Positions 1-7,500 of a stretch of 16,454 nt of DNA are shown here, piece after piece. The notes under the pieces were generated by a model that did no database searches, was not told the DNA's origin, and saw only the letters and a program-made list of their open reading frames with translations. The translations under genes were made by a program, and so were the position numbers. This DNA is from Acidobacteriota bacterium (GTDB lineage: Bacteria; Acidobacteriota; Terriglobia; Acidiferrales; UBA7541): assembly GCA_003224195.1 (NCBI GenBank), contig QHYP01000051.1, positions 5,567-22,020 of the forward strand. The letters run 5' to 3'. Within the stretch, counting starts at the first letter, position 1, and every line of letters begins with the position of its first letter.

Positions 1-1555
1 AGATCAGCACGATGCCGAAGTGCACGATATATCCGCCGTAGCGGCGCGTGTTGCGCATCGTGAGTTCTCTTACCGCCCCGACGAACGGGTATCCGGTTCG
101 CGCGCGGATTACCCGCGCGCCGCGGTAGAACTCCATACCGATGGTCACCGTCACGAACACGCACAAGATCACGCAGATGAGAGAAAAAATGTCCTTGCAT
201 CCGAGCGGCCAGGCAACCGCCCCTGCGAGCAACCCCACACCCAGCGGCCAGCCGAAGTTCCGCCGCAAACTTTCCAGGGACGTCTTACGCCAGGCAAGCA
301 GCGGCCCCACCCCAGTGAGGAACAGGAGCATCAATCCGATGGGGATATTCACCTTGTTAAAGAAAGGCGCGCCCACGCTGATCTTCGAGCCCTCCACCCA
401 CTCCGACAGGACTGGGAACAGCGTCCCGGAGAGCACCGCGACGCAAGCGACCAGCAGAATCAGGTTGTTGAACAAGAAGCTCGACTCGCGCGAAACGATG
501 GAATCCAGTTGGTTCTCGCTCTTCAAGTAGTCGCGATTCTTCAGATACGCCCCAAAGCAAACGAGAATGATCAGCGAAAGAAACGCCACGAACCATGTGC
601 CGATGCTCGATTGCGCGAATGCATGCACAGAACTAACCACGCCACTGCGCGTCAGGAACGTTCCCAGGATGCAAAGCAAGAACGTGATGAACACCAGCCA
701 CACGTTCCATACCTTCATCATCCCGCGCTTTTCCTGCATCATCACCGAATGGAGGAACGCCGTGCCCGTCAGCCACGGCATAAGCGACGCATTTTCCACC
801 GGGTCCCAGCCCCAGTAGCCTCCCCATCCCAGCACGGCATAGGCCCAGTGGGCGCCGAGCAAAATCCCGGCGGTCTGGAAACACCAGGCGATCATGGTCC
901 ACTTGCGCGTCAGGTGGATCCACTTTTCGCCGGGATAGCGCGCCAGCAGCGCAGCAAGCGCGAACGCAAATGGAATCGTGAAACCCGTGTAGCCGGAGTA
1001 GAGGTTCGGCGGGTGAATTACCATTTCCGGGTACTGCAACAGCGGGTTCAGGCCATTGCCGTCGGCCCGCGCGACAACGTCCAGCGCACCATTTGCTCCG
1101 GGAATCCCCAGCGCGCGGAAAGGATTGGCGACGAAATTGTTCAAGGTGAGGAAGAAAATCTGCACTCCGGCCATCACCACGCTGACATAAGGCATCAACT
1201 CGAGATGCTTGCCGCGATAGGCAATCAGCACGGACACGATGTAGATCGAAAGGAGAAAGCTCCAGAAGAGAAGTGATCCCTCCTGTCCCGACCACAGCGC
1301 AGCAATCTTGTAGAAAGTCGACAGGTCGCGATTGCTGTGCGATACGACGTACGCGATCGAATAGTTGTCCGAGAAGAAGAGATAAACCAGGCTGGCCGTC
1401 GCGAGGAAAATCAGGCCGCAGGCAGCGACGCCTGCCTGCCTCGCACTCTTGATCAAAAGAGGATGGCGCGTCACGATGGCGGCGATTCCGCCCGCGAACG
1501 CGTAACCTGCACATACAAACGAGAGGAGTAGTGCGAACGAACCGAAGAGATCCAC
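1..1555 (-). CDS. ccmF: Cytochrome c biogenesis protein CcmF (heme lyase subunit), 3'-truncated by window edge
   Basis: This is the integral membrane heme lyase subunit of cytochrome c maturation System I, which takes heme from CcmE and attaches it to CXXCH motifs of apocytochromes on the periplasmic side. About 518 codons are visible and the C-terminus lies beyond base 1. The translation is strongly hydrophobic with many membrane helices. It contains the conserved HPPNLYSGYTGF stretch and the WWD signature GWGGYWGWDPVENAS at about residues 240-255, followed by MPWLTGTAFLHS. The last visible residues (RRYGGYIVHFGIVLI) fit the region where E. coli CcmF, about 647 residues long, continues. I chose the GTG at 1555 because GGAG lies 5 bases upstream and the protein opens with DLFGSFALLLSF, a typical CcmF N-terminus. 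It follows ccmE by 38 bases in the same direction, so the two are probably co-transcribed. The identification is near certain; the exact start is likely. Confidence 0.95.
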   Translation of the reverse strand, partial: MDLFGSFALLLSFVCAGYAFAGGIAAIVTRHPLLIKSARQAGVAACGLIFLATASLVYLFFSDNYSIAYVVSHSNRDLSTFYKIAALWSGQEGSLLFWSFLLSIYIVSVLIAYRGKHLELMPYVSVVMAGVQIFFLTLNNFVANPFRALGIPGANGALDVVARADGNGLNPLLQYPEMVIHPPNLYSGYTGFTIPFAFALAALLARYPGEKWIHLTRKWTMIAWCFQTAGILLGAHWAYAVLGWGGYWGWDPVENASLMPWLTGTAFLHSVMMQEKRGMMKVWNVWLVFITFLLCILGTFLTRSGVVSSVHAFAQSSIGTWFVAFLSLIILVCFGAYLKNRDYLKSENQLDSIVSRESSFLFNNLILLVACVAVLSGTLFPVLSEWVEGSKISVGAPFFNKVNIPIGLMLLFLTGVGPLLAWRKTSLESLRRNFGWPLGVGLLAGAVAWPLGCKDIFSLICVILCVFVTVTIGMEFYRGARVIRARTGYPFVGAVRELTMRNTRRYGGYIVHFGIVLI

Positions 1556-1593
1556 GGATTCTCCGCCCTGTCCGGCCCGGCAGCCGCCGCGTT

Positions 1594-2022
1594 CTAGGTT
1601 CCGCTTCCCCGCGAGGAGGACGCAGGGGCCCCGTTCGGCGCCGTTTCATACTTCGAAGCGCACTTTGCCTGCACGCGCTCGGCAACGAAGCGGCCATCTG
1701 GAGTTCGATGCCCCTCCACGAGGGCCTGCGAATTATCTACAAAGGTATCGGGCAGCGGATCGCTGCCGACGTAACTCACTGCCAGAGTCTTCCCTTCTCC
1801 CTGTAGAAGAAAGTCGATGCGGCCCGGCAGCCGCTTGATCGAGCCCGGCGCGACGCTGCCCCCGATGCGCATGCGCTGGCCGAGGGCGGGCCCGGTCAAA
1901 GTCGGCAACTCGGCGATGGTGTGATAGTAGGTCTTACTCTCCCGCGCGCCGAGCCAACCGAGCCACGCCAGTGACACGAGGATAATGGCGATCCCAATCC
2001 CGAACTTCGCGCGTTTCTCCAC
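1594..2022 (-). CDS. ccmE: Cytochrome c maturation heme chaperone CcmE, CXXXY variant
   Basis: Periplasmic membrane-anchored heme chaperone that binds heme covalently and passes it to CcmF. The protein has 142 residues: a short basic start, one signal-anchor helix (about residues 8-25, FGIGIAIILVSLAWLGWLG), then an OB-fold beta-barrel domain beginning at KTYYHTIAEL. Where most CcmE proteins carry the heme-binding histidine, this one has Cys121-Ala-Ser-Lys-Tyr125. That is the CXXXY form described for CcmE of Desulfovibrio-type and archaeal System I* variants. The tail after residue 128 is short and Ser/Gly/Ala-rich. I chose the GTG at 2022 rather than a GTG at 2064 because an excellent ribosome-binding site, GGAGAAGG, lies 5 bases before it and the signal anchor then begins properly. 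The gene sits 38 bases upstream of ccmF. Confidence 0.92.
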   Translation of the reverse strand: MEKRAKFGIGIAIILVSLAWLGWLGARESKTYYHTIAELPTLTGPALGQRMRIGGSVAPGSIKRLPGRIDFLLQGEGKTLAVSYVGSDPLPDTFVDNSQALVEGHRTPDGRFVAERVQAKCASKYETAPNGAPASSSRGSGT

Positions 2023-2027
2023 AGCTG

Positions 2028-2035
2028 CCTTCTCC
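2028..2035 (-). promoter_or_regulatory. Ribosome-binding site deciding the ccmE start
   Basis: The minus-strand sequence GGAGAAGG lies 5 bases before the GTG at 2022. No comparable site precedes the in-frame GTG at 2064, so the shorter CcmE is preferred. Confidence 0.7.
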
Positions 2036-2147
2036 GGCCGCAACCCTGTCCCAGATACTACCACAGGGCGGGGCGCGCAGGCCGAAAACGGGCTGGAAAA
2101 CGGGGCTCTTATAGGTCACTTCGGCTCGAGATTCATCGTTGCCGGTG

Positions 2148-2166
2148 ACCCCGACCAGGTCGGGGT
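2148..2166 (-). terminator. Perfect hairpin directly after the 2166-2777 gene; possible terminator or processing site
   Basis: The bases ACCCCGACC-A-GGTCGGGGT form a perfect inverted repeat with 9-base arms. In RNA it would fold with about 6-7 GC-rich pairs and a 3-5 base loop. On the minus strand it begins at the last base of the TAA stop codon (2168-2166). No run of T follows, so it is not a classical intrinsic terminator. It may act as a transcription pause, a partial terminator or a 3'-end stabiliser. The remaining bases up to ccmE (2023-2147) show no other feature I can support. Confidence 0.4.
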
Positions 2167-2777
2167 TAACGCGCCACTGCCGCAGTCGCGAGCGCCACGT
2201 GCAGGCGCCTGGCCGCCCCCACCGCATCGGCTCCATCCAGGCCGAACGGACGGCCAGCATCGAGCAGCAACTCCGCGCCGGTATCGCTCGAGGCAAGCGT
2301 CGATAGGAGCGGGTCGAGCGCCTCGGAGATTGCCGCGATGCGCTTCGGCCGTAGAGAGCGACGGATTCGCATCAGCGCCGATGGAAACTGCCGCAGGATG
2401 ACGCGGACGAGTGCGTCGTGGCCTAGCGTCATTTGCGCAGCCGGGCATTCCAATATGTAGGTCAGGAAAAATCCGCGATGCTGGAGCTCAGCAAGCTGCG
2501 CGCCGCTACCATTCCCTGGATCAATCCCGCAAGCTTCCAGGATTCGCGCGGCCTCGCCCAAACAGGCTTGCTTCTGGCTTCGATCTTCCGCTTCGCCCGC
2601 ACCGCTGTACAGGTATCCGGCGTCCTCCGCCGGGGACACGGCACCTAAGAACAGCACGCTGATGTGCAGGGGTCGAAACCGGGTAGCCCATTCCAGTCGC
2701 TTTAGTCGCTTCGCAACGTGCTCCGGCGATGCCGGCTGCCCACACCCATCGCAGTTCAGAAGCATGGATTCGTTCAT
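2166..2777 (-). CDS. Uncharacterised protein with a faint uracil-DNA-glycosylase-like layout
   Basis: I do not recognise a named family. The 203-residue protein opens with a CXXC pair (Cys9, Cys12, in NCDGCGQPAS). It has no obvious signal peptide or membrane helix. By eye three blocks recall the UDG superfamily: VLFLGAVSPAEDAGYLYSG (about 41-59) resembles the GEaPG..ED..G.PFvG motif, FFLTYILECPAAQ (about 103-115) resembles the tNvvkCRP block, and LRPKRIAAISEALDPLL (about 142-158) resembles the lkPkvivalG block. The glutamate expected in the first motif is alanine here and no HPS-like third motif is visible, so any such enzyme would be degenerate. I took the ATG at 2777. An ATG at 2765 and a TTG at 2819 are in frame, and none has a strong ribosome-binding site. 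The neighbours are the ferredoxin-like gene (96 bases upstream) and ccmE. Confidence 0.7.
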   Translation of the reverse strand: MNESMLLNCDGCGQPASPEHVAKRLKRLEWATRFRPLHISVLFLGAVSPAEDAGYLYSGAGEAEDRSQKQACLGEAARILEACGIDPGNGSGAQLAELQHRGFFLTYILECPAAQMTLGHDALVRVILRQFPSALMRIRRSLRPKRIAAISEALDPLLSTLASSDTGAELLLDAGRPFGLDGADAVGAARRLHVALATAAVAR

Positions 2778-2873
2778 AGACGAGCTAAGAATTCTAAGGC
2801 AGGCCACACTTACGAGCAAACGATCGCTTCGAGGAAGGCTCCGAATGAATTCGATCCTGGAGACGGTATGGCT

Positions 2874-3194
2874 CTATCGCTCGACAGGTGTTTCCGTCGG
2901 CAGCTTCGAACGGAGGCACCATTTCAATTCCTGGCTGATCTCGGTGATCTCCATTCCGGGCATCACGATGAACTTGCAGCTCAGCATCTCACGTGCCTCA
3001 TCGTCGTCCGGCAACTGGGCCACCACCCGGCAATACTGGCAATCCTGATTCCAGCAGAAACGCCCGTAGGGAATCGTCTCCGGGCTGATGAACTGAAAGC
3101 AGCGCAGGATGGAATTTTTCTCCGGCACCTGGAATTTTCTCCCCAGGACGGTGATCTCCACCAGCTTCTCGTACGGACGAAATGGTTCCGACAT
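2874..3194 (-). CDS. Small [2Fe-2S] ferredoxin-like protein
   Basis: The predicted 106-residue soluble protein reads like a beta-grasp ferredoxin domain. A strand pair VEITVLGRKFQVPEKNSIL (about 12-30) matches the start of NuoG/2Fe-2S N-terminal domains. It is followed by cysteines Cys47-X4-Cys52-X2-Cys55-X17-Cys73 and a closing MPGMEITEIS segment that recalls the pvedGMvI end of such domains. The CX4CX2C spacing is that of plant-type ferredoxins, while the rest is nearer the NuoG type. An electron-transfer or Fe-S role is inferred from this alone, and no partner enzyme is adjacent. I chose the ATG at 3194 because homology-like sequence starts just after it and a purine-rich stretch (GGGGAGG) lies about 12 bases upstream. 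The reading frame stays open to 3383, but that part is low-complexity and unconvincing. Confidence 0.75.
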   Translation of the reverse strand: MSEPFRPYEKLVEITVLGRKFQVPEKNSILRCFQFISPETIPYGRFCWNQDCQYCRVVAQLPDDDEAREMLSCKFIVMPGMEITEISQELKWCLRSKLPTETPVER

Positions 3195-3527
3195 AAACAC
3201 CCCGGGCCTCCCCACGCCAGCTTCCGCCTCGCTGCCGTCGCTTCCCGCGTCCCTCGCGATTGATCGGCCAGTCGTTGTCATATATGAAAAGCCTAGTCCC
3301 ACGGCCCGTTCCTCCACAACATCGCTTCTTGAATGCGTTCCCACTCTGCTACGGCCCGGACCGGCGGAGGTTGCACCAGACACTCAGCAGTTGAAAATCT
3401 TGGCGGCATAATTTCCAGTATTTGCCACGCATGCAGGAACGCCGCACGCGAGTACTGTATTAACCCCATCTGACTAGAACATAGCGTCGGCGGCCCTTTT
3501 TCGACCCACCTCCTGCCTCGTTGCCGG
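3195..3527. other. 333-base gap between accA and the ferredoxin-like gene
   Basis: This is the only stretch over 300 bases without a confident gene. It is less GC-rich than its neighbours in places. I see no strong promoter, no terminator with a T-run and no RNA gene. It contains one 58-codon minus-strand ORF (3293-3469, listed separately) and a 23-codon ORF just after the accA stop that I do not credit. The ferredoxin frame is also open up to 3383. The gap is long enough to hold a promoter for the ferredoxin-like gene, but none can be assigned by eye. Confidence 0.6.
3293..3469 (-). CDS. Possible 58-residue small protein of unknown function
   Basis: An ATG-initiated minus-strand ORF in the accA-ferredoxin gap. 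The predicted protein begins MGLIQYSRAAFLHAWQILEI and ends AVAEWERIQEAMLWRNGPWD. It has 58 residues, four tryptophans, a proline-rich middle (LVQPPPVRAV), no signal peptide and one cysteine. The composition looks protein-like, with two plausible amphipathic helices either side of the proline segment. However, no good ribosome-binding site precedes the ATG, and third codon positions are less GC-biased than in neighbouring genes. It may be a genuine small gene or chance. It lies 58 bases after the accA stop and 98 bases before the ferredoxin-like start, on the same strand. Confidence 0.3.
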   Translation of the reverse strand: MGLIQYSRAAFLHAWQILEIMPPRFSTAECLVQPPPVRAVAEWERIQEAMLWRNGPWD

Positions 3528-4493
3528 TCATCTTCTCAAATCGAAGAACTGGCCCATCTGACGGAACTTATCGTACCGTTTTCGGATCAGGTCGTCGGGG
3601 GGAAGGCCGGTCAACTCGATCATGTTTCGTTCCAGCACACCGTCAAGGAGGCGCGCCGCTGCTTCGTGGTCAGTGTGAGCACCAGCATCCGGTTCGGGAA
3701 CGATCTCATCAACCAGGCCAAGCTCCTTCAACTCGCGCGCCGAAATTTTCAGCGCCGCTGCCGCTGTTTCGGCTTTTGCAGAGTTGCGCCACATAATCGC
3801 CGCGCAACCTTCGGGAGAGATCACGGAGTAGAAGGCATTCTCCAAGATGTTCACTCGGTCGCCCACCGCAATAGCCAGCGCCCCGCCCGAGCCGCCTTCA
3901 CCGGTGATCGTCACGATGATGGGCACCGGCAGGCGAGCCATTTCGCGCAGGTTCCGCGCGATGGCCTCGGCCTGGCCGCGCTCCTCGGCGTCGATCCCGG
4001 GGTACGCTCCTTGCGTATCCACAAACGTGAAGACCGGCCGGCGGAATTTGGCCGCGAGTTGCATCACTCGCAGCGCTTTGCGGTATCCCTCCGGCTTCGG
4101 CTGGCCGAAATTGCGTACGACGCGCTGTTTCGTGTCGCGCCCCTTCTGGTGGCCGAGAACGACCACTGGGCGGCCGTGGAATTTCGCGAGCCCGGTGATG
4201 ATTGCCTTGTCGTCCCCGAAGCCGCGGTCGCCATGGAGCTCAACGAAATCTGTAAAAAGCAGGCGAATAAAATCCAATGTGTAGGGCCGCTGCGGATGCC
4301 GCGCGAGCTGCGCTCGTTGCCACGGGCCAAGATGTTCCAGGAACTGTTTTTTCAGCTCGGCGACTTCGCGCCGAAGTCGCTCGAGGTCCTCATCCCCGAC
4401 CTTTTCAGGAGCGAGCCGCCGCAACTCCTCAACGTCCTTCTCAAGCCGTTCGATCTCTTTCTGGCGACCGCGCTGGCGTTCGGCTGGGTCCAA
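3528..4493 (-). CDS. accA: Acetyl-CoA carboxylase carboxyltransferase subunit alpha
   Basis: AccA pairs with AccD to move the carboxyl group from carboxybiotin (on AccB) to acetyl-CoA. This makes malonyl-CoA, the first step of fatty acid synthesis, in the cytoplasm. The 321-residue length matches E. coli AccA (319). It shows a charged coiled-coil N-terminus (about 10-55), then RPYTLDFI, ELHGDRGFGDDKAI, GHQKGRDTK, the acyl-CoA-site QGAYPGIDAEERGQAEAI (161 on), the oxyanion glycine loop GEGGSGGALAIAVGD (198 on) and SVISPEGCAAI (223 on). The start is a TTG at 4493 with GAGAGGG about 5 bases upstream. The frame has no better start, because it is open only into the end of dnaE. It follows dnaE by 32 bases on the same strand, so co-transcription is likely. 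accD is not in the window. Confidence 0.96.
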   Translation of the reverse strand: MDPAERQRGRQKEIERLEKDVEELRRLAPEKVGDEDLERLRREVAELKKQFLEHLGPWQRAQLARHPQRPYTLDFIRLLFTDFVELHGDRGFGDDKAIITGLAKFHGRPVVVLGHQKGRDTKQRVVRNFGQPKPEGYRKALRVMQLAAKFRRPVFTFVDTQGAYPGIDAEERGQAEAIARNLREMARLPVPIIVTITGEGGSGGALAIAVGDRVNILENAFYSVISPEGCAAIMWRNSAKAETAAAALKISARELKELGLVDEIVPEPDAGAHTDHEAAARLLDGVLERNMIELTGLPPDDLIRKRYDKFRQMGQFFDLRR

Positions 4494-4525
4494 GGCGTCC
4501 CTCTCATCTCTGCTTCGAGCATCCC

Positions 4526-7500
4526 TCAGTTCACAAGCTCAATGGCTTCGCGACCGCACAACTCTTCCATCGCCGCAAGCAATTCCGGCGCGGGACGCAC
4601 GCGGTGCTGCGCGTGCAACGTCGCCACGGATCCGTCCGGCGATCGCAGCTCGAAAGCCACGGGGCACGGACCCGGGCAGCCTTCAAGAAGTCCCCGCAAG
4701 CGGTCCAGCGTCGCTTCGGTCAATTCCTCAAGGTCCAGGCGCACGCGGAGCAAGGCCGGAGCGCTCCCGGTCAGACTTTCCAGCGTACGCGCCTCAAGAA
4801 GCGAGAGCCGGGTCGCTGCTTCTTCCACCTGCACGCGAACTTTCAACAGCAGTGGATTGCCCGTCTTCAAAACACTCTCCAGGCGCGAGAAACTTTCTGG
4901 AAAAACTAACAACTCCTGCACGCCGGTCATGTCCTGGAGGGTATAAATCGCCCAACGCTGCCCCCGCCTCGAGCGCATCGGCCGCACCCCCACGATCATG
5001 CCCGCCACGGTAATTTCTTCCCGATTGCGGCGCGACTCGATCTCGCCCAGCGGAACTGCCTTCAGTTCCTGCAGCCGAGAAGCGTATTTCGCAAGGGGGT
5101 GGCCCGAAACGTAGAAGCTCAACACCGCGTATTCGCTGGCGAGCCGCTCCTCTTCGCTCCAAGGCTCCGCCTCGCGCAGTTCGACGGGGACCGGCGCGGG
5201 AGCGGCGGCAACGCCAAAGAGCCCGTGCTGGCCGGATTCGCGGTGCCGCGTGGCACGCTGGACGGCAGCAAGCGCGTCGTCCACGGTCGCGAGTACACAC
5301 TCCCGAGGACCGAGCGAATCCATAGCGCCGGACTTGATGAGGCTCTCGAATACTCGTTTGTTCAGGAAACGCGAATCGATGCGTTCGCAAAAATCAAACA
5401 ACGTCCGGAACGCGCCTTTCTCTTGCCGCGTATCGCGGATTGCTTTTGCGGTGTTTTCGCCGACATTCTTGATCGCGGCGAGACCAAAGCGGATCGCTTC
5501 ACCGACAGGCGTGAAATACAAATCGCTCTCGTTCACGTCCGGAGGAAGCACGGTGATTCCCATGCCGCGCGCCTCATTGATGTACTTCACGACCCTTTCC
5601 GTGTTTCCGGTCTCGGAGGTGAGCAGCGCGGCCATAAATTCGACCGGATAATGGCTCTTGAGATAAGCGGTCTGGTAGGCCAGCAGGGCGTAGGCGCAGG
5701 AGTGCGACTTGTTGAATCCATAGCCCGCGAATTCCTCCATGAGATCGAAAATGTTTTCGGCTTTTTTATCGGGAATTATGTTCGCCTTGCAGCCTGCGAG
5801 AAATTTCTGCCGCTGTGCCGCCATTTCCTCGGCCTTCTTCTTGCCCATGGCCCGGCGGAGAATGTCCGCTTGCCCGAGCGAGAAGCCTGCCAGCCGGCTG
5901 GCGATCTGCATGACTTGTTCCTGATACAGGATGACGCCGTAGGTTTCTTCGAGAATGTCCTTGAGCTGCGGGAGTTCGTAGCTGACGCGGGTCTTGCCCT
6001 GCTTTCGGTTGATGAAGTCGTCGATCATGCCGCCCTGGATGGGACCGGGCCGGTACAGCGCGTTGAGAGCCGTTAAATCCTCGATACGAGCCGGCTGATA
6101 ACGGCGGAGGATATCGCGCATGCCGTGCGATTCAAACTGGAAAATGGCCGTCGTGTCGCCGCGCGCGAAAAGCTTGTAGGTATCGGCGTCGTCAAGAGGA
6201 AGATTTTCGAGGTCGAGTTGGGTGCCGCGGTTCTGCGCGACCATGCGGACCGCGTCGTGCAGAACCGTGAGCGTGGTGAGCCCCAAAAAGTCCATTTTGA
6301 GCAGGCCGATCCGCTCAAGGGCGTTCATGTCGTATTGCGTCGTGATTTCGTCTCGATTCGTCTTATAGAGCGGAACGATTTCCATCAGCGGGCGCGGCGA
6401 GATGACCACGCCAGCGGCGTGCGTTGAAGCGTGGCGCGCCAATCCCTCGAGGCGGCGCGCAACAGTCATCAATTCATTCATGCGCTCGTCGCTCTCTACG
6501 GCCGCGCGGAGCTGCGCCGATTGCTGGAGGGCTGCTTCCAGCGCGATCTTCAATTCATTGGGGACGAGCTTTGCCAGCCGGTCCACCTCGCCGTAGGGAA
6601 TGTCCATGGCTCGGCCCACGTCTTTGATCGCAGCCTTGGCCGCCATCGTGCCAAACGTGATGATCTGCGCGACGTTTTCGCGGCCGTATTTCTGGGTCAC
6701 ATACTCGATCACTTCGCCGCGGCGGCGCATGCAGAAGTCGATATCGATATCGGGCAACGAAATCCTCTCCGGGTTGAGGAACCTCTCGAAGATCAAGTCG
6801 TATTGAAGCGGATCAACATCGGTGATGCGAAGCGCGTAACTGGCTAGACTGCCGGCCGCGGAGCCCCGGCCCGGCCCGACGGGGACTCCCTGGGATCGCG
6901 CATAGCGAATGAAATCCCAGACGACCAGGAAATACCCTTCGAAGCGCATCTTCTGGATCATCTGGATCTCGTGCGTGAGCCGGCGCTCATATTCACTCAG
7001 GGGATTTCGCAGCGCCCCCCGCTGCGATAAACGCTCCAGATGGGGCAAGCGCGCGGCAAATCCTTCTCGCACGGCCTTCTCGAAATAGCCACCGGGCGTG
7101 TCGCCTGGCGGAACTTTGAATTCTGGAAAGGGGTCGCGAAGTTTTTCGATTTTGACATTGCAGCGTTCGGCAATCGCAAGCGTGCGCGAAAGCGCGTCCG
7201 GGAGCTCACGGAAGACCCGCGTCATTTCCGCGGCAGTCTTGAAATAAAATTGGTCGGTCGCAAACTTCATTCGATGAGGGTCGCTGATCGTCTTACCCGT
7301 CTGGATGCAAAGAAGCACATCCTGGGCGTGCGCGTCCTCATGGGTCAGGTAATGGCAATCATTGGTAGCCACAAGCGGTATGCCTGATTCCTTTGACAGT
7401 CGGAGGAGATCGCGATTGACGGACTTCTCGATGTCGAGGCCTTGATCCTGAATCTCGAGGAAGAAATTGCCCTTTCCGAAGATATCCTGCAAGCGGTACG

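Noticed and set aside
20..1276. Long plus-strand open frame (418 codons) opposite ccmF
   Set aside because: Composition is a Gln/Arg/His-rich antisense shadow. The minus strand reads as CcmF with the WWD signature over the same bases.
633..1697. A 354-codon minus-strand open frame across ccmF
   Set aside because: It is the other minus-strand frame of ccmF, Arg-rich and without membrane helices; CcmF is read in the neighbouring frame.
3195..3383. N-terminal extension of the ferredoxin-like protein by 63 residues
   Set aside because: The extension is low-complexity with no conserved look or ribosome-binding site. The domain begins naturally just after the ATG at 3194.
3447..3520. A 23-codon ORF (MTGNEAGGGSKKGRRR...) just after the accA stop
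   Set aside because: Very short and Gly/Lys/Arg-rich. It has no support beyond an ATG, and a better ORF starts inside the same gap.
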